A stretch of DNA of 64,000 nucleotides from Meandrina meandrites (lineage: Eukaryota > Cnidaria > Anthozoa > Scleractinia > Meandrinidae). Within the stretch, counting starts at the first letter, position 1. The number at the start of each line of letters is the position of its first letter. Where the stretch lies: the NCBI GenBank assembly GCA_963693305.1, contig OY855905.1, positions 25,037,937-25,101,936 of the forward strand, in the 5' to 3' direction. This document shows, in pieces, positions 13,101 through 24,265 of this stretch. The translations under genes were made by a program, and so were the position numbers. The notes below the pieces were generated by a model. The model was not told the origin of the DNA. It saw nothing but the letters and a program-made list of their open reading frames with translations, and did no database searches.

Positions 13101-16100
13101 ATTCAAATGTTTTATAAAACACTAGAAGCAACCTTTCTTTTGAGAGCTGTAAGCAAGATATTTTCAGAACTCACCCAAGTTCAGATCGAGGCACCAATCC
13201 CTTGATATTATTGTAGAATGCCACAAGACAGCCAAAGTCTTTGATGGCAGTAATGAAACCATGAGAGCTGACCCCTGGCTTAGCATTACTCAAATCTGTG
13301 ATGAGAGGAAGTGAGGACTCTACCAGTGTCTTCTTATGAGTGAGCAACATTCGGCGACGATCTGGCTCAATTGAAAGAACCTTAAAGAATGAAAAAGATG
13401 CTGAACAATGGCAATGACAATGTGACCAACTTTGTTTGACCTTAAATTGCTATTCATTGCCTCAAAAAAAAATACTGTATACCATATGTGGTGGTTTTAA
13501 GTTGTCTTTGGGTTAAAATATTATGAAATCAATTTAATTAATTATTTTTTTCTTCATTTCTGTTAATATTAAAAAGAAATATGAATCATAGGACTGAAAT
13601 TAAGAATGCCAATTACCCCATACTATTCATTAAAACAATCAGTTCATTAACATTCCTAGAATTTGGTGGCTCACAATCACTGATGGTTGGATTGCAGTAA
13701 GCATCATAAGTGAGGGACTGTCAGTGAAATGTGCCCCTGACATTCCCCTCTTAAAATTTCGGTGTTATACTAACCTTGCATTTGACAACTTTTCCTTCTT
13801 TTAACTTCTTCTCTGGGTGTTGAAGATTAATATCTGCTAAGTGAAGTGTAGTACACAAGCCTCTGATGTGATCTGATACAGAAATGAGCATTCCAAACTT
13901 CTCCAATGTTATTATTTTGCCCTAAGAAAGAATGGGAAGTGCAGCAGTTGATGTGTACATTGAGTTAGCAACTGAATGTTGTATGTGACAGAACTGTTAC
14001 AAACACATAATTATTAAGAAGACGTGGTACAGAAAGTAGCCATGGAGCAGAAATATTTTGTGCTTTCATCACAAAGTCCGTTGTTTTTCATTTCTCAGTT
14101 ATTTTGTGCATATTTACTATTGTCCCTGCCAGAATAAGGCCCTGCCAGGAAGAGCCCTTTCTGGAATCGCCCCTAAAAGAAAGAGGCCCAACAACCACAA
14201 GGAGCTGCCCTGCCTAAAGCAGGCCTCACTACTATACATTGAAAGCCTTGCCAGGTGAAACCCTTTAGTTTAGGGGTGTGGATAGCAAGAAAGAGGCAGC
14301 AGTGATGTTTCCACATGTATACATATTTACCTTGATCAAAGTTCCAGGCTTGATGTCATGATAGCGCAAGAATGGCTGCTCAATGACAGACCTAAGTAGG
14401 TAACATTACATTTTTAATGCATTGACTCTGCACTTATTAAAAGCAAGTTATACACTAGTTACAACTGCTGAATATATCGCTCACTGCTTTCCATTAACAC
14501 AAACTATTCCAGTGAATTAGATTACCAAGTCAGCAGCCTACCAATGTTCATGTTTGTGTCTCATGTACATGATCACTTTGCTAAATAGAACCTTATCCTA
14601 TGCCTATTACTGTATAATGACTTGATTAAAACATTCCTTTCCTGAAAGCCATCCACATAGTCAGAATCTTGAAATTCTATCACACTGAAAAGCATGTGAC
14701 ACAAACTGAACAACATGGATTTGAGGGAGAAGGGCTAGATACTTCAAAATCTGGCAGTCACCAGTTACTCAACAGTACATGTAGGTAGGAAATTATAATT
14801 ACTAATGCCCCATTCACATCAAAGCTTAAACATGTTTAAATGTTGTTTAGTTAAACACGGTTTAAAATTGTTTTCTTCATGGAAGTTGCTGACTGATGTT
14901 TATCGACTTCAAATTTAGGTAATGAAAGCACAAGTTAGAGCACACTTGAACCCTATGTAAAATTTAGTCTGTCAGTTGTCTGTTGCTGATTTTCATTTTC
15001 TTAAACCTGGTTTAACTAAACATGTTTTGTTGGTGTGAATCAGGTATAAACTTCCATATATCTGCCTGATAGTTTCAATATTATTACAATATTAAATAGC
15101 AGCAAAATATGCCAATTTAGTAAATATCAAGACATGAAAAGTTTAAACTTACTTTTCCATAGTCAAGTTAACCAAGCCATCTAAGGAATTGAACCCAAGA
15201 ATACGGCACCTTTAGAAAATATAATTATCATTAATGCAACATGTATAGCATTTTAGTGTGAACAGAAACCATATCATGTGGTAACACATGTACATGTAAC
15301 ACTGTTCTTATCCCCATGACCACTTACTATCATGGCAAATAGCAACATTAAGCAAATGATAGCAACATTACGCAATAGATGTTGTATAAGAAAAAATCTG
15401 ATCTGAGTTTTACTAATCAGCATTATGTTTATTTTATTTATTCTCATCAATTTTAAGGTTATTAAAAAAAACTAGTCACAAAATTTCCAGCTGTATAATT
15501 AATTTAGTACGTGAAGGAATCAAAAGGGGGAGGAGTTGGGGGTTAATAAATTTCTTGCTCCAAACAGGGGTCTTATGAGAGAAGAAGGCTTAATAGAGGA
15601 TTCAAGGTAAACCATGTCAATATACAGATTCAATATACAGTGTACATTGCACATTGCACATGTAAAAGTTGCAGTTAATTTTTTTCTGCAGTTAAATTTT
15701 ATTCTTGCTTGGTTTCTGGGTATGGCAATGTATGATAATGAGTTTAAAACAAAGGAAGAATAAAATTAACTGCAACATACACACAGACTATAACTGATGT
15801 ACCTATGAGTGCTTCCAACTTTGTATTTCTTTCCCAGTTTCTCCACATGTTCATCCGACACTCTTGAAATCTACAAAAAAATAATACCCTCAACGACAAT
15901 CCATATGGGGAGACAACAATGATATTGTTTTAGGTGTTGTTGTTGTTTTTTGTTTGTTAACTAGTGGTGTGTTACATGTAAATTTTCTGAATTTTAAGTG
16001 CCTCTTTCGCTCAATCTCAAGCTGCATACTGACATAAGGGCACCGCCAATAATCACTCCTGACAAAGAAGAATTTGAGAATTGCCCATGTTTGGAGTGTT

Positions 16101-19100
16101 GCTAATAAAGTAATTGTGACCCATTTTTTCCATGTACATGTACATGTATCTAAAACTTAAAATCCAGATTATTTGGTATTTACTAATATCTACATGTAGC
16201 TGATTCAGACGACCAGTAAAACATTCCGAAAACTGAGTACTATGTTACTTATTAAATTTTTGTCTCACAAAAGAAACTTACATGAGTAAATCCAAGAATG
16301 CCATCAGACAATCTCAATAATAAACCTAGTCCCTGATCCACTCTGACCACAGCAGCGTCATCAATCACATCTCCAACAGACCAGTGACCAAAGCTGGCGG
16401 CTTTATTGAGAACGACATTCTCTTGAAGACTCAGTCCTACTGTCTTGGTATTCACGTTCACATACAACACACGGCATTTAACCTTTGAAAGGGAAAATCA
16501 TTTCTGTTCCAGTATTCATTTTTTATACACTTTTGTCAATGATAACAGCGTTTGATCTTTTAATTGTACAAAGACAAAAATCAAATTACTCAACTTGGGC
16601 ACATTATACTAACACTATTAATAATAAACAATAGGATTATGAGCTCAAATTATGATTATGAGGCGATAATTGATTAGGCCTCAGGTTGAATCAACTATCA
16701 CTTCAAAGAAATTGAGAGTGAATAATGTAATACATGTATAATATTAGTAGAATTCTCACTAATTAAAAGTACTTCCAATTGAGCAATTTCTAATTATTTT
16801 CATGCATACATTTCAAGCTCACATGCTCATATAATAGTATACAACCAATCAAATTGTTTCATTTGCATTAGTATACGTCAAGTAGAATTCTAATTACAAT
16901 AGTTGTTATTAATACATGTACCTTTGCCTTCTTTGGATAGGTTTCTTTCAAGTCTTGTCCATCTACACCACAATTTGGAAGATGGAGAATATCTGCAGAT
17001 CCTTCAAATCCTCCAAGGAAATTCAGAATAAGACCACTGTCAGTTACCTGATTGCAAGAATAGATCAGAAGGAGAATTAATATTATTGAAATGGAAATCA
17101 GAACATATGCATAGCCACCCCAAAGAAGTCATAAAGAACTTTGAGTCTGAGGAAGGGGGTGAGGGGATTAAAAGCTTAAATTTCCAAAGGAAGGTATGAA
17201 GCTAAACTGAAATTTCTGGAAGGATGTGGGCAGATCAGCTAAAAAAAACTTGGTAAGTTTAAGGGTACTCTGCAACACTCAGCTTTACATTGAATCTGTG
17301 ATGTTGTTAACTTTATGAAGTCATCCTTAGTAAACAAAAGTTTTCAGACACACTACTCAAACAGAATAAATAAATATTAAATATTTCGAATAAACATAAC
17401 ATGGTTACTAATCCCAACTGCCAGGAGGCAGACCAGTTGCCTATTAATTTACAAAGAGAAATGGGCCTTTTGTAGCTGTGGTAAAAAATCCACCTTGATA
17501 GAGAGCAGGCTATGCTCTGGGACAAATCAAAGAAATTTCAAGCTTGACCTGTTGAAGTCAGTTTGTCTTTGATGTTCAAGCATGTACAGTAGCTTGCTCT
17601 ACAGCATGGCACATATTGTACCATGTGACCATTAGGTGAAAACTTCAATTAGGGCTCATCACGAAGTTGAACACAGACAACAAAGAAGAAATCCAGCTAT
17701 GGCAGGACCTCTAGATTACAAGACCAGTGCCCTAAATCACTCATCACAGTGACACTGCCTTCAAGCAATATTTTATTAATTATTTTCATCACCTGAGTCA
17801 CAGATGCCTTAACCAGCATGCCAGGAAGAATTGCTGAGAATTTTAGCTTCATGTCTTCTTTGATCTACAGAAAATATCACATTCCAACATTTAAAACATA
17901 TGTATATTATATAAAATTGAATGTACAAGTAAAATGGACTAGTAGCTGCTGTGTCAAAATTACGATTCAAGTCCTTGTTGTTCAAAGGATGGATGGCACT
18001 ATCCACCGGATAAATCACTATCCTATGGATACATGTAGCACAGTTTGTTTCATTAACAGTTGTCCACCAGATAGCGATTAATCTGATGCATAGCACTATT
18101 CACGCTTTGAACAACTGGGCCCAGCCCAGATCTCAAGAGGTCCATGCTATGTTTTAGAGCAATTTTCAATAGAGTGTCGTAAAACCCCAAAACAAAGTAA
18201 TCAATTCTGACCAATCACAAAGGACCGAGACAATCCAATGAACCAATAAAACTCAAAGCAGATACATGTAGCCTACATGAAGTGTGGTTAATGCATGTGA
18301 GTGATTCACGATTGGTTTTGGTTTTACTTCTGATTCGTTGAGAAAGTGGTACATGTATGAGTTTGATAAAACACACAAAAATAAATACATGATTATAAGA
18401 AAATAGAATCAATTGTCTACAAAGAATTGTCACAAATTGCACAAAATATGATTATTATAATATCACTAACTTACTGGTCAAAATTTGCCTTAATGATAAT
18501 TTAAAACACAAAACAAAACAATGAAACATACCAGTGCTTCTTGAATCAAATCTTTGTCTACACTAACTGTGATAATTCTCTGTTCCTCAGCCACAGACTT
18601 CACCAACAAGCACAAGGGATGCCCTTCTTCAAACTCTATCAATTGATATAGAAATAAATTGAATCCCTTGTTAACATTTTCAATCATTAACACATTGCAT
18701 TTTTCATAAGATGCTCACTTAGTTTGTAATAATTTGATACCTCTATGAAGTTTGCTCTTTGGCAGAAACGCTCTTGTGTTGTCAATGCCAAATGATATGA
18801 GGTAGCCATGGTCTTCAACACTGTTCACATAACCTGGAAGAACCTGAAATAAAGTTCAAGATTGTCTCTGATTGCTGGGGAGAACCATCAAAGAGTCAGC
18901 AATTATTCATTCAAAAATAATAAATAATACAATTTATAATTATTATTATCCTCTTCTTTCTAATTGACAAATAATTGGCCAATTAGTGTCACACTGCCAC
19001 TGCACTAGTACACCTGCCAACTTCTTGTAAGTTGAAGGTGCAACATTTTTATCCTCCAGGGAGTCCCAAGGATATTCCTGATCATATCCAAGATGTCCAA

Positions 19101-22100
19101 AGTTTTCTGAAGACATTCTGAAGATGACCAAACACTCTTGGAACATTTCTGGGTCCCAGTCCCAAGATGTGTTTTACCAAGCACAACCTTATTGCAAGTA
19201 CATTTTCCTTCTAAAATGGAAGAATTCAGAAAAAGGAAATTTAAAGCAAGGATTAAGGGACGTACTATTATTTTTTGGAAGGGGCAGATTAGTTTTTTTT
19301 TCCAAAGGCAAACAATTTTTTTTGTTTTATTGCCTGTGCAAACAATTTTTTTCCAGTAGAATCTTCCTGCACACATTTTTTATGTATGCAAACTATTTAT
19401 TTGGGCTTTTCTGCTTAAATTGTTAAAAAATTATTTTCAGGATTTTTCATCACCCTTCCCACCCCCTTTAAAAAGATAAAAGTCAGTCCCTAAAAACAAA
19501 TCTGGCTCAGTTAATTGGCACATTATTAAATAAATTGTTAATAAATTTTTGCCTACCATCCCTTCCTTCAGAGAAGACTTGCTAAGGCCACTGTTAACCT
19601 CTTTAGGATCCAAGGACAATTTGACCTTCTTTTGTTTGGGTTTTGAACCTTCCAGTTCCAAGACTGAACACTGCACCAATGATCCAACAGTGAAGAATTG
19701 GGCAAGCTCTGGAAAACTTGTCGTCTGCAATGATAACAATAATTACGGTAAGATAACATGCTTATGGGTAAGCATACGATCCTTCTATCTATAAGGTAAC
19801 CAAATGGTGGAGTTATGGATTTTGTGTTACAAAACATTTTAAACTACACAAGTCATGTATTGTTCTCCAAAGTTCCACAAATATATCTACAACAATTCAA
19901 TTAAGTGCCCTTAATACTAATTTTATTATGATAGGAGATAGACAAGGTACTTATAAGGGATCGGGCACTTTCTTATTCTTTTCACATGACTTGAAGGGCC
20001 AGGGGCATAACCAGTCTACGTTGAAATTTGGACAGCCAGTTGACATTATTTTTTTGTCAGATATGCCAAATTCTTTGCATGTTAGTTATCAATTAATTAA
20101 GAAAACATTTCAATCTCTGTATTTTTTCTGCAGGTTTTCTTTTTGATGTAATGTATATGAAATGATTCAATATGTTTGTTTTCGAGAAATAATATAAGCC
20201 AAAATTTGAGTTTCCTGGCTTTATAATACTTTAATTTGTGGAAGGAGAAACAAAAGAAACATTGTTTCTCTGAACAATGAAGCCAGCAAAAACATGCATA
20301 CACTGTAGCATTAGGCAAATCTGACATACCGGTACATGTTATATAGACTGGTTATACCACGCCCCTTCAATATTGTCTTTTTTAGTGTGATTAGGGCAAG
20401 ATTAAAGGTGCATACCTAATGCCAAATGAAAATTTCCATCTGTCCATGAACCAGCAAAAGCTGTCTCGCTTCAAGTTCTAAGATAAAATACCTATACTAC
20501 AAAAAAACTCATTGACAAGATTCCTTCTTACCTCAGTATCTTTACTGTCATCGGCCTGTAACACTTGTTTTAATCTTTCAGTGATCTTGTCATTAATGTG
20601 AGTAATGTGAACAAATCCACTGAGTCCATTTGGCAAACTGATGACCATGTCATATTCATTCACTTCCCGGATTGCTCCTAACAGTTTCATCCCCACATAG
20701 AGTTTCTGTTGGGAATTCAGTCAGTATTAAAAAATCTTGACAAAGAACAATGAAAGAAAAAAAGCTTTGACAATACTTATAATGTGGCTTGAAAAGGCAG
20801 GTGCACAACAATGGTACATCCACCAACAAAAATGCAATTCATTGAAATATAATATGTATGTATATAGTTTTAAAAATGGCCTTGTAACCAGGTTGATCCA
20901 TTAAATTATTGCAAAACATTACACTACTGTAGTTTAAAAACAGCCTTCATCAGGGGGAAAGTGATAAGAAAAATTTTATATACAACATAATTTAACATAA
21001 AACAAAAAAATATGCAAATAAAGTTAATTAGTTCTTGTCACATAAAGCTAAAACTAAATCTTCATGTCGTCTCAAATGATGTGACAATGGCATTCATTTA
21101 TACCACACAAGAATTTGCCTTTGGCTTTACATTAGCAGTGAAGTGGTTTAATATAGAGGGGAGCTTTACATTGAGCAAGAGGGAGGACTTTATAAAGCTT
21201 TTATAGTAATTATGAATTTATTAAATACATGTACCTTAAATGTGAGAGGCTCTACATGTTTAAGTTTTGATTTCCTTTCTAATTCAACTTTGCCATCCAA
21301 CTCATTTCCTGTAGTAGTCTTCTTGTGTTTCTTCTTTTTCTTTTCACTTTTTGAGTTTGATTCCAAATCTAATGATGACTTCTGTAAGGAATGATATTAG
21401 ATCAAAGATTCATGATCAGTCTGCACATGTACATTATTATAATAGCTACATTGAGAATAATCCATTCAGCTTAATTACCCCAAAGAGAACATCCTTCTCT
21501 GCCTCATTCTTGATTTTCCTCACTTCAAGCGGACTGAGAGCAGAAGCACCACCTCGTGGAAAATCTTCCTCCTCGACTCGTCTTGACTGAAACACACTGT
21601 TAAAATGCAATGCAATATTATTAAGGTGGCTGGTATCAGTTTCCAGCATTTTCAAGCATTTTTCAGCTCTTACACTTTTGACGGGTCTGTACTAGAAATT
21701 TTTATCAGTTGATGCTACAATAATGGTATCAAATAAATGCCCAATGATTGGTGAATATGTTCTGGTCATTTTCTTAACACTGGTTACCATAGTAACAGGA
21801 TAACCTGTTAAAAACACCCTTAATTTTAGCTTTAAGTGCTTATAACTCAAAAACGAGCTCGGTGACCCCCATTTTTTATTGTTGAGTTATAATTAGCATG
21901 TAAAGATACAACTTTTTGTAAAGTTAAAAAAATTTCTACGAAGCGGTTTCAGAGCCACCTTAAATTTTTAAAAATTTGGGACACTTGGCCTGAAACAGAC
22001 TTTATGCTCCTTTTAAACAAATGCTGCCACTGTCATCCATTCAATCTTATGATACTATGACTAATACAAGAGGTTAATTAATTCCCAGTTCACGTCCCCA

Positions 22101-22511
22101 CGATTTGTATCTTCGTGTACATCAACCTTAACTTTTCCAGAGAATCATAGTAATATTAGCTGAATGTAAGCTTACATGCATTCCTAAGGCAGGCTGCCTA
22201 AGTACACTTTTAACACTTTATAAGAAACGACTAAAAGCGATTTTAACATGGATTGTAAGACTCCAATACGTTTAATTAACCTCAAGTTGGTACCACAAAA
22301 AAACACGTGCGTTTTTTAAGTAGGTTTACTGTGTTACCAAAACAAGTTTATACTAAGGCGCAGATTCACCAGAACGACTGTCATTCACAAACCCAATAAG
22401 AAAAACTGTAGCTCTAACTGAAATAACGTTACCAAACGATTTTTATGGTCTTACGTACCTCGGTGTTCCATGTTTTATACCGCTTTTGCTGCGGACTGTC
22501 TTGGTCGCCAT
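533..22511 (-). CDS. PDCD11: PDCD11/RRP5 homolog (rRNA biogenesis S1-repeat protein), 5' half, 30 exons
   Basis: Rrp5/PDCD11 is a nucleolar S1-repeat protein needed for pre-rRNA processing of both ribosomal subunits. The start ATG at 22511 opens [11 protein letters not shown]; exon 2 holds the family hallmark EDFPRGG. Exons on the minus strand: 22511-22459, 21581-21479, 21381-21235, 20705-20532, 19724-19557, 18843-18741, 18635-18532, 17864-17793, 17047-16922, 16482-16282, 15870-15803, 15209-15153, 14391-14331, 13921-13775, 13380-13175, 12817-12709, 12508-12458, 11533-11336, 10905-10831, 10486-10391, 8936-8868, 7901-7736, 7225-7173, 6311-6227, 5743-5601, 4657-4547, 4152-4082, 3451-3353, 1554-1455, 615-533. 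I placed these by GT/AG sites and all phases agree, giving about 1,100 codons without a stop. Telltale strings are [28 protein letters not shown] and [12 protein letters not shown], in the same order as in vertebrate PDCD11. The last exon stops mid-protein, so the remaining S1 repeats and the C-terminal HAT/TPR half are outside the window. Individual splice sites could be a few bases off, especially at exons 2 and 18. Confidence 0.92.
1790..2245. repeat. Degenerate 11-bp tandem repeat array 1
   Basis: The sequence repeats an 11-base unit close to TTCCATGGAGT over some 450 bases, with point changes in most units. It sits in a PDCD11 intron, between exons 28 and 29. The unit contains the palindrome CCATGG, so either strand can form many short hairpins. 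Because 11 is not a multiple of 3, every frame reads an 11-residue peptide repeat rich in M, E, F, W, H and G; these open frames are artefacts of the repeat. Confidence 0.9.
2768..3262. repeat. Degenerate 11-bp tandem repeat array 2
   Basis: This second array has the same 11-base unit as 1790-2245 and lies in the same PDCD11 intron. About 520 bases of non-repetitive AT-rich sequence separate the two blocks, so either one array was split by an insertion or two arrays grew independently. Array edges are approximate. Confidence 0.9.
4708..5116 (-). repeat. tRNA-derived SINE with inserted fold-back, copy B
   Basis: Read on the minus strand, 5116-5045 resembles a tRNA gene head, with a box A-like TGGTCTAATGG and a degraded box B. 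The body (about 4895-4708) matches the repeat at 16-240. Between them, 4899-5031 forms an imperfect inverted repeat around GGTTCTGCATGG/CCTGCCATGCAAC. The element lies in the PDCD11 intron upstream of exon 26. It does not look like a working tRNA gene. Confidence 0.65.
6549..6680 (+). repeat. Dispersed repeat fragment (GGGCCGTAGCCAG type)
   Basis: This segment starts with a CAGGGCCGTAGCCAG motif and passes into a G-rich stretch ending in a CCCC-rich block and TTTGAAA. A diverged relative with the same order of blocks lies near 54775-54900. It is probably a fragment of a dispersed nonautonomous element in a PDCD11 intron; edges are uncertain. Confidence 0.35.
6770..6906. repeat. Nested inverted repeat (hairpin element)
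   Basis: Arms of about 55 bases (6770-6825 and 6850-6906) are near-perfect reverse complements. The sequence between them holds a further copy of the inner arm (GAAAGCTCATGTTCTTTTAA), so alternative hairpins are possible. Located in the PDCD11 intron between exons 23 and 24. Confidence 0.8.
9359..9608. mobile_element. MITE with TAATACCCCATTCACACCAA ends, copy 1
   Basis: The 250-base element begins with the 20 bases named and ends with their reverse complement. Inner parts of both ends carry GTTTAACTAAAC-like blocks. A second copy in the opposite orientation is at 14803-15047. It has no coding capacity, so it is a nonautonomous DNA element inserted in a PDCD11 intron. Confidence 0.85.
9835..10203 (-). 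repeat. tRNA-derived SINE
   Basis: On the minus strand, the first 75 or so bases from about 10198 form a tRNA-like head: TTAGCTCAGTTGGTAGAGC is a good box A/D arm and GGGTTCGAGTCC is a perfect box B. The acceptor pairs except for one mismatch, but the anticodon stem is broken. The body runs on to about 9835. This is a Pol III-type SINE head, not a functional tRNA gene. It lies between PDCD11 exons 20 and 21. Confidence 0.75.
10261..10374. repeat. Perfect 55-bp inverted repeat with 4-base loop
   Basis: Bases 10261-10315 are the exact reverse complement of 10320-10374 with only ATTG between. It lies 58 bases from the SINE head and just beside PDCD11 exon 20, in the intron. It would form a long hairpin in RNA or single-stranded DNA. 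Confidence 0.95.
11735..11896 (+). repeat. CCAAT-rich dispersed repeat, copy 1
   Basis: This block shares an ordered set of words (ACCAATCA, AAACCAAAACCAATC, GGTTCA-TGGATTG, CTGATTG-CCAGA) with the reverse complement of 18141-18345. It is a diverged interspersed repeat in a PDCD11 intron. I do not recognise the family. Confidence 0.6.
12144..12307. mobile_element. Short MITE with CAGGGCTGTGCTCTAAG ends
   Basis: The 164-base element starts with CAGGGCTGTGCTCTAAG and ends with CTTAGAGCACAGCCTTG, an inverted repeat with two changes. It has no open reading frame. The CAGGG-type ends suggest a nonautonomous hAT-like element, but no clear 8-bp target duplication was seen. Confidence 0.75.
14803..15047. 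mobile_element. MITE with TAATGCCCCATTCACATCAA ends, copy 2
   Basis: This is a diverged copy of the element at 9359-9608 in opposite orientation. It shares the terminal inverted repeats and the internal blocks around GTTGCTGACTGAT. The right end has decayed (CAGGTATA in place of GGGGTATTA). It lies between PDCD11 exons 12 and 13. Confidence 0.8.
17971..18121. mobile_element. MITE family 'CCAGTTGTTCAAAG', copy 1 (diverged)
   Basis: The ends are inverted repeats built on GTTGTTCAAAG and CTTTGAACAAC, with inner subterminal words GGATAAATCACTATCC and ACTATCCACCGG. The same arrangement appears at 22791-22931 and, best preserved, at 25531-25677. It lies between PDCD11 exons 7 and 8. Confidence 0.75.
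18141..18345 (-). repeat. CCAAT-rich dispersed repeat, copy 2
   Basis: Reverse-complement relative of 11735-11896, recognisable by the same ordered words around CCAATCA, TTGGTTTTGGTTTTACTT and TGATTACTTTG. It is slightly longer than copy 1 and lies between PDCD11 exons 7 and 8. Confidence 0.6.
21621..21963. mobile_element. TTAA-flanked MITE (GGTGGCT ends)
   Basis: The element starts TTAAGGTGGCT and ends AGCCACCTTAA, so the terminal repeats are bounded by the tetranucleotide TTAA on both sides. That is the target signature of piggyBac-type elements. It is 343 bases long, has no coding sequence, and sits in PDCD11 intron 1. Confidence 0.75.
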
Positions 22512-22790
22512 CTTTATTTTTAATTCGTTTCCAGTCTCCCTTCGGTCTTCCCTACGGTTCCCTTGCCAAATAGGCACGCAACGCATACAGAAAATTGCTT
22601 GGACATGCCAAAGACATATATTGTGGCTCTAACAAAATATTAAAAATATTTTTTTTCCTTTTAGAAAAGCGTTTTTGAAGCCGCTTTAGTCTCTAACGTA
22701 GGGGCTAGATTTCTCTGTTTAGTCTGAAGTAAGGGGGCTAAGTATGGCATAATTTTAACAGAAGTTAGCTGGAGACTTGATTAGCTGGCC

Positions 22791-22931
22791 TGGCCAGTTG
22801 TTCAAATGGTCTTGGACAAAGCTTTCAAATTACTACCCAGTGGATAGTGTATTTTGTTTTGTCAACACTTATCCACTGGATAGTGATTTATCCAGTGAAT
22901 AGTATTATACACACTTTAAGCAACTGGGCTA
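22791..22931. mobile_element. MITE family 'CCAGTTGTTCAAAG', copy 2
   Basis: The left end reads GGCCAGTTGTTCAAA and the right end TTAAGCAACTGGGC, with inner GGATAGTGATTTATCC-type words shared with the copies at 17971 and 25531. It lies about 280 bases upstream of the PDCD11 start codon. Confidence 0.75.
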
Positions 22932-23687
22932 GATCAGGTCTGTTTACTCTGGACTCGTATGATCACAAAGGACCAGTCTGCTACCAAATCAATGTGTGCG
23001 AGTCAGCTGTTTCTATCAGTTACCTGGCGTGGATCCAGGAAAAATGTGACTGTTTTCTGATAATACTAGTGCCAAAGGGGGGTCAGGCAAATTTTTAGGT
23101 ATTTGACTCCGTAGATACAATTTCTCAGGGCAACTTGAGTCTCTCGGAAAAGATGGTGACCACTTTCCATGAAACGGTGGAAAGCGGTCTGGATCCGTGC
23201 CTGGTTATTCATGTACAGAATACACAAAACCTTATCATTCCAGCTTTGTACCCATCATTCCACTCACCAGTGGGCCATAAAAGTGTGGCATATCATTAAC
23301 AGGGTGACTATATTAAAGAGGTTAAACTTTAAAAAGCTTTTGTTCAGGCCAAAATAAAGTGGCCATAATAACAACGTGGCTGCATTACATGTAACATAGT
23401 GTCCATAAGGACGGGTTCCACTGTTTTGCAAATTGTAAACCCAGCTGCAAAACAGGCCAGTGTAGGCGTGCACATGGGGGAGGTCCAGTTAGGGACCAAG
23501 ATGGATTTTGAAATGTTATTATTAAAGGTCAATATTAAATATCCCGTTCCTTCATTCGATGTTGAAAAATGAAACAAACAAACACCATCTCATATAAAGC
23601 AATATTCTGAAATACATGTAATAGACAGTAGTCCTGAAACGGATCAGAGTTTCATAAAAAAATATGTATAAAGAAACAGCTGACTTT

Positions 23688-23880
23688 CTGCACAAAAATA
23701 TCCATACTCCACCTCCCCCACCACACACACACAGAAGATTTTTTGGTTTGAGCCCCTCCTCCCCTCTGTAAATTCCAGTTTAGGTCCACTCTTTGCTTTA
23801 AAAATTTTGGTCTTTGAGACCCCCCTCCCCCTTGAAATTTCCAATGACCCTCCACAGGGGGTATGGATATTTTCTGGAAC
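23688..23880. mobile_element. MITE with AAAATATCCATAC ends
   Basis: Inverted ends ACAAAAATATCCATACTCC and the complement of GGTATGGATATTTTCTGGA bound a 193-base G/C-strand-biased element. No target duplication is clear. Translated frames give spurious peptides. Confidence 0.7.
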
Positions 23881-24081
23881 CACACATTGGAGCAAATCCT
23901 ACTTGCCAAGTGAAAATTTATATTAAAAATAATCCAAAATGGATTATTTTTTGAATGTGGGTGATCTGTCAGTTTAATTATTTGATTCTCTGCAAATTGT
24001 TTGCAACCCTTCAAAACCACGGATTTTGCTTTCATTACAATTATTTAACATATTCACAATATATTCTGATAATTAATTAAT

Positions 24082-24087
24082 TTTATT
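24082..24087 (-). terminator. Candidate poly(A) signal for the RBR ligase gene
   Basis: On the minus strand this reads AATAAA, about 180 bases past the stop codon at 24266, inside a very AT-rich stretch. The site is plausible by position only; chance matches are likely in such sequence. Confidence 0.3.
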
Positions 24088-24265
24088 TTAATTTTATAAA
24101 TAACTTTAGAAAATAGAAACAACATGTTTCAATTTTTAACAATAATTTCAAGATGAAAATTAATGTTCATTTTTATATATGACCAATGTACCTCCAAACA
24201 AACACAACTACAGTTTTTCAGTTCCAGATGTGCACTGTACATGAATGTATCTCAGTCTGTACCAT

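Larger units (their letters stand above)
22512..24265. other. Intergenic region between PDCD11 and the RBR ligase gene
   Basis: No credible gene was found here. It holds the PDCD11 upstream sequence, two MITEs (22791-22931, 23688-23880), and AT-rich sequence. Both flanking genes read leftward, so this interval is the PDCD11 promoter side and the 3' side of the ligase gene. Open frames near 23652-24035 are MITE translations. Confidence 0.6.

Noticed and set aside
23652..24035. Protein-coding gene of 127 codons
   Set aside because: It lies over an inverted-repeat element known to give spurious peptides and has no supporting splice or motif evidence.
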